The position numbers and the translations under genes were made by a program. The notes beneath the pieces were generated by a model, which made no database searches, was not told the origin of the DNA, and saw nothing but the letters and a program-made list of their open reading frames with translations. This document shows positions 57,763-64,000 of a stretch of DNA of 64,000 nt, one piece after another. Every line of letters starts with the position of its first letter. The first letter of the stretch is position 1. Source of the DNA: Capillidium heterosporum. Lineage: Eukaryota > Entomophthoromycota > Entomophthoromycetes > Entomophthorales > Capillidiaceae. The stretch covers positions 310,001 to 374,000 of the forward strand of contig WBMQ01000013.1 of the NCBI GenBank assembly GCA_016630905.1, in the 5' to 3' direction.

Positions 57763-59097
57763 ATGGTGCTTCAGACTAACAGTGAAAATAAAGACTCGAC
57801 TCAGCCGAAAGTAAAAAAGGAAGACGATGGATCTCAGGTAACACATTTAGCTTCCTTAACTAAAACCAGAAAGCGCTATAACCAAGATGCATCAACCAAT
57901 ATCCAAATTTCTGATTCACAGCTGGATAGCCAACATCAGGATGAAAAAGCAGGTCTAGCTCAAATTGTCTATGATCAAAATAATGAAGAAGATTCAACCG
58001 AAAATCGGAAGAGTAAAAAGGCCAAACATTTTCAAAAATGTACTCCAGCTCAAGGGTTACAGGGCTTACAAAATAGTAATATAAACCAATCCAAATTTGA
58101 AGCAAATACTCTGACTCAAATTTCTAACGATACAGCCCAAATTAACCAGGTTCAATTCATCCCTGACCCCAGCTTCACTATTCAAAATTCAAAAGACGAT
58201 GGTATCCCTAAAAAGCAAGTAAAGTTAGAGAAGAAGCATCAGAAGCATATACTCGAGTTCATAGATAGGTATACGACATCCAACACCAACGCAATACTTA
58301 CCAGCCTAGCCAAAATCTTTCCGGATTCCCAATTCGAACAATCTAACTTAACGTCCTACCTGAATCGGAGTATTACCTTCTCGATGCACAAGGTATTTCC
58401 TCATCCAAGTTCCAGCGACGATCCTTCAATAAGCCAGAGCGTATTAAGTTTTATCCACCAGTTAACCCCTACGAACATCAACTTCACTACCAATTGCATC
58501 TTTATTAATGAGGACGACTTCCAAATCGTACCCAGACCACTTATCCGCAACGATACTAGGAGAGAAGTTATCGACAAGCGACACAGCCATAAAGAGGAAG
58601 TTACCCATACAGTACGCTCGGCCATATCGGCTTCTAAGATCTTCCATGTGGAACTCAAGGTCCCTATACTTGGCCAAAACTCAACATATTCGAATTCTAG
58701 AAAGAGGATCGATGAACTACCCTCCATAGAAGTGGATTTTGATCTGTGCAGTTACTTGGAGTTTATAAATCGCACTTTAGACGTCCTAGATACATTCGAA
58801 GCTATGAAGGGACAATACCTTATATTAGGGTGTTTATCAGGCTCAGAGGAAGATTCGGTGACAAAGGTCATTTTGGAAAGGGGGTACAGATACTTTAAAT
58901 TACCTCAAGGGGATTTGAATATCTCACCCACTCATCACTTTTGGAATTTTGTGGTACCTACAGTAAAGCGTACAAAATTCAGCAAAAATGAGGACCTAAG
59001 GTCGAGGATTTTAGAAGCTTGTAACACTTTGCCTGAGGAAAATTTAAAATCAGCGATTCAGAATTCTAAGGATGCTTTAGTCGGTTACCTGAGGTAA
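57763..59097 (+). CDS. transposase-derived (Tc1/mariner-IS630-like DDE) protein, catalytically altered, copy 2
   Basis: Single exon, 444 residues from the ATG at 57763. The DNA around this start (TTGATGTGAGGATGG) matches that of copy 1 (TTGATGTGAAGATGG), supporting both starts. The N-terminal ~160 residues are Gln/Asn/Ser-rich; the helix-turn-helix of copy 1 is no longer evident. The C-terminal core aligns throughout: LTPTNINFTTNCIFINEDDF (first Asp now Asn), QYLILGCLSGS (second Asp site Gly), GDLNISPTHHFWNFVVPTVK (Glu to His), then KFSKNEDLRSRILEAC, nearly identical to copy 1 (KFNKDEDFRSRILEAC). All three catalytic positions are lost while the C-terminus is strongly conserved, implying a non-enzymatic function under selection. 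Confidence 0.72.
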   Translation: MVLQTNSENKDSTQPKVKKEDDGSQVTHLASLTKTRKRYNQDASTNIQISDSQLDSQHQDEKAGLAQIVYDQNNEEDSTENRKSKKAKHFQKCTPAQGLQGLQNSNINQSKFEANTLTQISNDTAQINQVQFIPDPSFTIQNSKDDGIPKKQVKLEKKHQKHILEFIDRYTTSNTNAILTSLAKIFPDSQFEQSNLTSYLNRSITFSMHKVFPHPSSSDDPSISQSVLSFIHQLTPTNINFTTNCIFINEDDFQIVPRPLIRNDTRREVIDKRHSHKEEVTHTVRSAISASKIFHVELKVPILGQNSTYSNSRKRIDELPSIEVDFDLCSYLEFINRTLDVLDTFEAMKGQYLILGCLSGSEEDSVTKVILERGYRYFKLPQGDLNISPTHHFWNFVVPTVKRTKFSKNEDLRSRILEACNTLPEENLKSAIQNSKDALVGYLR

Positions 59098-61740
59098 ACT
59101 TGTAGTAGGTTTTGAGTGTCGATGTTTAGGCTGATTATATGAATTCTTTTTAGTAGTCTTTAAGCTTAAATGGGTAGGAATTGATAGCATGATGAAATAT
59201 TGTTTAATAACTGGCTTTCAAGGCTTAAATGATATGCTTAATAAAGAAATGATATTTGTATATTCCTATTTTATCACTAGGTTATTGATTATTTGTTGGT
59301 AAAACATTGATAGTTGTACTTTTTATAAATTAAATTTGATACAGGTTTGCTAACCAACTTCCTACCAGACTTTATTGATTGATCAACTCTTATAAAACAA
59401 AGTGCTTTTAGTTATGAATTAGTATCTAAATAGAAGGAAATCTCTGATGTTAATTTTAGTTGAATGGTTACGAAATACCTATGCCCTTCAATATCACTCT
59501 GTATCCCTTCCCTTTTAGTATACCTACGAAACCTTTTTGATGGGATAGTCTCCAAAGAAAGTAGTCTATTAGACAACTTTACAACTATTTCCCATTTTAG
59601 CTCGATTGCTATTAGTAATATTGGTGCCTTTTTCATTTAGTAACTTTTTCTCTATTTTCTTGTAGTTATAGTTAATCAAATAGACTAATAACAATGTATT
59701 ATACTATATCTGATTGGATTTCAAAGATATAGTTGTTGAATTTCGATAAGCTGTTTTCTTCTAGAAGTTAGTATGAAAATACAAGTTTAATTGAATGATG
59801 GAGCGAGTCTACTATCTTACAGAGTGCGGAAGACAATGTCAATAAACCAAAAACAATATCTCTATTTTTACTATATAAATATAGTTACCTTCAAGCGATA
59901 AATCGCAACCATAGTGAAAACAGTAATCTGACGACGCAACAAGTGCACAAAGGAACTACCAACTTGAAGACGAAAGTGTAGGTGAAATGAAAGGAGCTTC
60001 AATTAGCCTAACTAGGAGGGATAAGTTCTCAAAACCTATGCATAGCTATACCTAAGGGCAGAAATTATGGTTCCTCTATAACTATGGTGAAACTTCTATC
60101 GATTGCTCAGGCGGCTAAAGCAGTTGAAATAAATCAAAGTATTGCTTGAAAGTAGTCAAAAAAGGTCAAAAAGGAACCGGATTGGAATATCCCAGTGACT
60201 CGATAAAAAGCTACCACCGACACAGATTTAATATTCGATAGTTTTTGAACTTACCTGATCATCTTATACGACAGCTATCCTACAATTAGTAGGTTCGACA
60301 TCTTTGCAAGTTTAGTTGAAAATTTTACAAATCAGAAACTTAAATTGTACATGGCACACGACTTTGTAAAGAAAAAAACCAACTTCTCTATATGCAAGGT
60401 AAACTTCTAACCGCTCATAGCCAATGAATCAAACCTAATTCAGCATAACTCGCCATTTTGTAAGCTAAACTGGCACCGACTTTATGGAGAACTGTGTATC
60501 AACCACCTACCTCGATACTGCTGGTTCGAAAAATAGTAAATCGCGTCCACTGCATGATGTCGTAGTTAGGATACCTACCTACACGGTGCTAACTTCAATA
60601 GCATCCACAAAAGTAGCCTAGGCCACGTTATAGGATTTTACATGCTCATCTAACTATATATTGTAATCTCTACGATTTAGGAAGGCCCTCAAATTTTCAC
60701 CACTTACATTAGGGTTGGAACGAACGTATTATTTGAACTTTGTCCCCTAAACTTTAGATCAGATACTATACGAAATTTCAACCTGGTACTAGATAACTTA
60801 CCAGACTTTGTTAGCAGTGAACCTGAAAGTTTCATTCAAAGTAAGGACTATTGGTCCATCTGATCCTCCAATTGACTGTAACGTATCACCTACCCATCGT
60901 TTTTGAAACTTTGGAGCTCCAACCATGTGTTGCAATCTCTTTGATAAAAATTTAAATTTAAATTGCGCATCTTGGAGGCTTGCGATACTTTTCCTGCCTA
61001 CAGGCTGGAAGCTTCGGTTCGGTTGGCTAATGATAGTCCTCATTGTATATTTGAAATGAGGCAATTTGTAAGATTTTGTAATGTAAATTTGAGTTTTTCA
61101 TCGCAAATGTAACTTTAATCCTTAACCTTTATTACATTTGTCATGTTATAGTGTTCCTTTGATGGCGAACTATTGCATCTCATCGATAAAAATAAATACC
61201 TTCTTTTCTTTTATCAATATTGATAAAATTTTAATAGCATACCTTTGGGTTTATTCTTTGATTTGAAATTTGCAGGTGAACAATATATTTTATCCTTATA
61301 ATGGCTTGGGATATACTTATATTTTTATGATGGTTAAATATTATAGTGTAGTTAAATATAAGCAAGTTATTTACTCTATCAAATATATTCTAAATTAATT
61401 CGAAAATAGTGCATACTTATCTACATAACTAAAATGCAAGCTTCCGATAGAATTGCTTTATAAAGCCCAAATCGGTACCATTTCAACTCATAAACCTATG
61501 CTAATTTTGTTTTAGAACTTGTATACTCATAACTGATGGAACAGTTTGCAAATAAAATTGCAAAAGTTAATAGCCAATGAATGCTCCCATGATACACTTC
61601 TACGTTTATAATTGGACAAGTATCAAAATTTTGGATTTAGAAAAGCCTAGCAAATTGCCTTTTCCGCTTGAAAGAAGTAAAACGCATTAACTCCACCTCC
61701 ATAATTTGTCAGATCCAAAACCAACCTTTTTCACGTAAAC
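59098..61740. other. 2.6-kb spacer inside the plus-strand cassette, with one possible minus-strand exon
   Basis: Corresponds in position to the 0.7-kb spacer of the other cassette but is much longer. The stretch ~59900-61064 has several intron-like signals on the minus strand (for example GTAGGTAGGTATCCTAAC...GCAG near 60560-60595), but I could not assemble a protein. Confidence 0.4.
60798..61064 (-). CDS. possible first exon of an unresolved multi-exon gene
   Basis: An 88-codon frame, best start MPHFKYTMRTIISQ or the internal Met at MRTIISQPNRSFQPVGRKS. The start is basic and amphipathic, like a mitochondrial presequence; the end, GGSDGPIVLTLNETFRFTANKV, is followed directly by GTAAGTT, a good donor. 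Downstream minus-strand pieces (PNVSGENLRAFLNRRDYNI; ATFVDAIEVSTV) look protein-like but are broken by stops. It may be a real spliced gene, or a relic. Function not recognised. Confidence 0.3.
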   Translation of the reverse strand: MPHFKYTMRTIISQPNRSFQPVGRKSIASLQDAQFKFKFLSKRLQHMVGAPKFQKRWVGDTLQSIGGSDGPIVLTLNETFRFTANKVW

Positions 61741-62682
61741 ATGAACTCCAAATCGAAGGACGCATCAGGTGGGGCGGATGTCAACAACTACAGTAGTAAA
61801 CTCGACATGTCCCTTGACGATATCATCAAGAATAACAAAGAGTCGAGTAGTTCCAAAAAACCTAAAAGTGGCCCCAGCCCTAAAAGCAAAGGCCATAGCA
61901 AAGAATCACCTTTAAAAACTAAGAGCAGCCCCAAACAACAAAAAGATACTACCAAAGAACCAGGTGTTCGCGCTTTTTTCACTAAACATTTCTTAAGCGA
62001 CAAAGCCAGCTCCAACAGCAATGGGCGTAGCAAGGAGAAATCAATTATTGAAAGCAGCAAAGGTTTCCAGACCAGCAGGTACACCAAAAACACCTCTCGT
62101 GCTCCTGAAGGACGTTGGCTTAAGAACGGGGAGACTAGTTCCAATGTAGCCCCTAATAGTCGTCATGAACCTAACTCTACCTTTGATGACTCTGGCAAGT
62201 GGGAGCGTAGACGAAATGCTTCACCTACCAACAATGCTCAGCATTTTAGAGATATGAGAGACCGATCTCCAGTACGAGGTGCTCAAAGCAGTAAAGGCAA
62301 TCGAAACGGTAAGGAAAAATACGAGCCATCCCATCGGTCCAGAGTTGAAGCCTCCGTTGAAGCACAAGCCAACACCAAAGTCCACTATACCATCGCCGGC
62401 AGTCTCGCTCCAACCAGCGTCATAATCGGCAACATTCTAGATACGACTACCGAGAAGCAGCTCAAGGATTTTATGGACAAGGACTTTCAAGTCAAGTCGG
62501 TTCATAAGCTCTACTACAAAGAAGAGGACAATCGATCCCAGCCCCGATTGGTGGAATCGCGCTTCGCCGAGATCGTATTTAAGGATAATGCCAACGCTAA
62601 AAGTGCCATCGAAAAGTATAACAACGTCGATGCCGACGTCGGTCCACTGACCCTGGCCATTGTCAAGGATGGCAAAGAGTAG
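61741..62682 (+). CDS. Aly/REF-family mRNA export adaptor (Yra1-like)
   Basis: Single exon, 313 residues. Residues ~20-32 are KLDMSLDDIIKNN, matching the N-terminal UAP56/Sub2-binding motif of ALYREF/Yra1. A long Ser/Lys/Arg-rich region follows (KSGPSPKSKGHSK; RDRSPVRGAQSS), as in RNA-binding arms of the family. Residues ~215-310 form an RRM: TSVIIGNILDTTTEKQLKDF (RNP2-like VIIGNI), VKSVHKLYYKEED, RFAEIVFKDN (RNP1-like), GPLTLAIV. Such adaptors couple transcription and splicing to nuclear mRNA export through Sub2 and Mex67. It lies downstream of and parallel to transposase-derived copy 2, mirroring the degenerate pair at 48-51 kb. The typical C-terminal second Sub2-binding motif of Yra1 is absent. 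Confidence 0.85.
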   Translation: MNSKSKDASGGADVNNYSSKLDMSLDDIIKNNKESSSSKKPKSGPSPKSKGHSKESPLKTKSSPKQQKDTTKEPGVRAFFTKHFLSDKASSNSNGRSKEKSIIESSKGFQTSRYTKNTSRAPEGRWLKNGETSSNVAPNSRHEPNSTFDDSGKWERRRNASPTNNAQHFRDMRDRSPVRGAQSSKGNRNGKEKYEPSHRSRVEASVEAQANTKVHYTIAGSLAPTSVIIGNILDTTTEKQLKDFMDKDFQVKSVHKLYYKEEDNRSQPRLVESRFAEIVFKDNANAKSAIEKYNNVDADVGPLTLAIVKDGKE

Positions 62683-63883
62683 TTTTACTTGCATTGCGTT
62701 GTATTTTTAATTTTTTTATCGGTAATAAAATTTTAAGTATATGTTTAAGTGATCTTGTTTTAAGTACCACAATTGTATATAGCTATTAGAGTATAAATTA
62801 AATGTATAAGATGTTTTAAGTTTGTTGAAATCAACTTTCTAAAGTATCTTCTAAACTCAGTATTAGCTGATGGAAAGCTTCAGTCTTAAAATTCCAAGAT
62901 CAAGCGTTATTGTTATGTATAAGCTGTAGTGGAATCCTTTTAAGCAAATGTAGGTATATGAAGCCTTGCAGCTATCCCATATGAAAGTTATTCAGAGTTT
63001 AAATTGTATACAAAATTTAGCTTAAGGGTTCTCAACTTGAGGCCTGCAGATAAAATCCTAAGTTCATAGGTGTAAAAGACTGAAGATTGCTGATTTAATA
63101 GTACTCTACTTATATCAACAAAATATGTAGAAAAAGTAAATCTACAACGTTCAAAAACCCAAATAAGCCTATACGAGTTCACTTGTAAGAAGGTATCCAG
63201 ACTTTCAATCAAAGTAACGTCACTTTATCAGAGTACATGTAAAACTTGGCAACTTGCGGTCGAATTCCCAAGACCTTCCAAGTTAGGAATAATTAGCCAT
63301 ACTATGCTATTGAGCCAAGCTTTGAACTTCTCCAAAGGGTAATGGCCCGAAATACTTTCAAAGCTAATACACCTTTCAGGTTACATACTTGCATTCCGAA
63401 ATCTTTATGGAAGTTACTTTCAGGCTCAGACTTTACTATAAAATTTCTAGGCACCAATGTATCGGTAAAATCAATTGGAAATGTAGACCAATATCAAGTT
63501 AGAACCACTTCACGTTCCAACAAAAGGTTTGAAGTATAAAGTTTCACCGCAACTGAACCTTGTTATCCAACATCGATTGGTTTGCCTATAGCAGAAGACT
63601 AAGAATTAGCCTATAGGAATATTCTATTCAAACCAATATGGAAACTACGTAAATACAAACTTGACTAAATTGAGCTAAACTGAAACTTAATCCCATTTCG
63701 GTCTAAATTCGATGGCGATTCTTTCACCGAACAACTTTAAAACATTTGTCAAATCCAAACTATGCAAATAGTGGGGTTACTATAAATCCATCTCACTTGA
63801 AGCGATAGTATAAATACCCAAAGCAAGGGATCTAATCTTATCTAAAGAACTATAATTACAACAAACCCATACCAAAGCAAACT
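62683..63883. other. spacer before the right-edge gene
   Basis: 1.2 kb, AT-rich, no supported frame; small frames at 62988-63212 and 63342-63539 have no conserved feature. Confidence 0.5.
63809..63815 (+). promoter_or_regulatory. TATA box of the right-edge gene
   Basis: TATAAAT ~75 bp before the ATG at 63884, in the context GATAGTATAAATACCC. Confidence 0.4.
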
Positions 63884-64000
63884 ATGGAAAACATGAATAC
63901 AGAAATGTAAGAAAATTCAATTTAAAACCCGAAATTCTAACTTTTACAATAGTGGACTCATCCAACCCACAGCCGAAAGCAAACCCCAGCAAACCAACAA
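63884..64000 (+). CDS. start of a gene cut by the window edge (short exon 1 plus part of exon 2)
   Basis: ATG at 63884; exon 1 (63884-63906, M-E-N-M-N-T-E-I) ends GAAAT|GTAAGA. The 46-nt intron has a TTCTAAC branch site and ends ACAATAG; exon 2 begins GLIQPTAESKPQQTN and leaves the window. The first exon and splice phase match those of the two broken receptor-like loci at 15.9 and 23.2 kb (ATG..GAAAT|GTAAGT), and exon 2 resembles the stretch GEPIQHTTESK read from the 23.2-kb copy. It may be an intact member of that family, but only ~23 residues are visible. Confidence 0.5.

Overview
The window is nuclear DNA of an ascomycete yeast or yeast-like fungus. The genes recognised are eukaryotic housekeeping genes: TIM22, UTP25, MCM4, TGS1, an INP51/52/53-type phosphoinositide phosphatase, IRC5, two JEN1-type carboxylate transporters, ESS1/PIN1, the complex I subunit NDUFA9, an M50B-like membrane peptidase, URA4, mitochondrial CPA2 and Aly/REF. 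Eleven of these carry about 40 introns that I could place, nearly all 35-70 nt, with GTA donors, frequent CTAAC-like branch sites and TAG/AAG/CAG acceptors. NDUFA9 argues against lineages that lost complex I (Saccharomyces/Kluyveromyces, Schizosaccharomyces). CTG codons at conserved hydrophobic positions of MCM4 argue against CTG-Ser yeasts. An early-diverging, intron-rich Saccharomycotina lineage or a Taphrinomycotina relative fits, but I cannot name the species.

Layout. 0-3 kb: the end of a membrane protein, a small secreted protein and TIM22. 3.3-9.3 kb: UTP25 and MCM4, convergent. 9.3-14.2 kb: a long spacer, two unrecognised genes and TGS1. 15.3-15.9 kb and 22.5-23.2 kb: two mutually homologous, broken, receptor-like loci. 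17.1-20.0 kb: the Sac1/5-phosphatase gene. 23.5-28.7 kb: a transcription-factor-like gene and 11-exon IRC5. 30.5-34.6 kb: tandem JEN1-type genes, followed by 3.4 kb with little intact coding. 38.1-42.0 kb: ESS1, NDUFA9 and the M50B-like gene. 43.6-47.7 kb: a homeodomain gene and a PH-domain gene. 48.2-62.7 kb: an Aly/REF-like copy and a transposase-derived gene on the minus strand, then URA4 and CPA2, then a second transposase-derived gene and an intact Aly/REF gene on the plus strand. The right edge holds the start of another gene.

Two things stand out. First, the two transposase-derived proteins (50.0-51.4 and 57.8-59.1 kb) keep a Tc1/mariner-like (IS630/DDE) framework but have lost catalytic residues. 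Each is paired with an Aly/REF paralogue in the same relative order and orientation, so the two-gene cassette is duplicated in inverted orientation around URA4-CPA2. Second, several conserved genes (MCM4, the phosphatase, the M50B-like gene twice, probably the homeodomain gene) can be read through only by skipping exactly one base. All are +1 offsets and none is explained by an intron. They are either systematic sequence errors or candidate +1 frameshift sites.

Functional links: URA4 and CPA2 are convergent neighbours that both belong to carbamoyl-phosphate-dependent nucleotide/arginine synthesis. The JEN pair points to respiratory use of lactate or dicarboxylates. TIM22, NDUFA9 and CPA2 are mitochondrial. 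TGS1, UTP25 and Aly/REF act in RNA capping, ribosome assembly and export.
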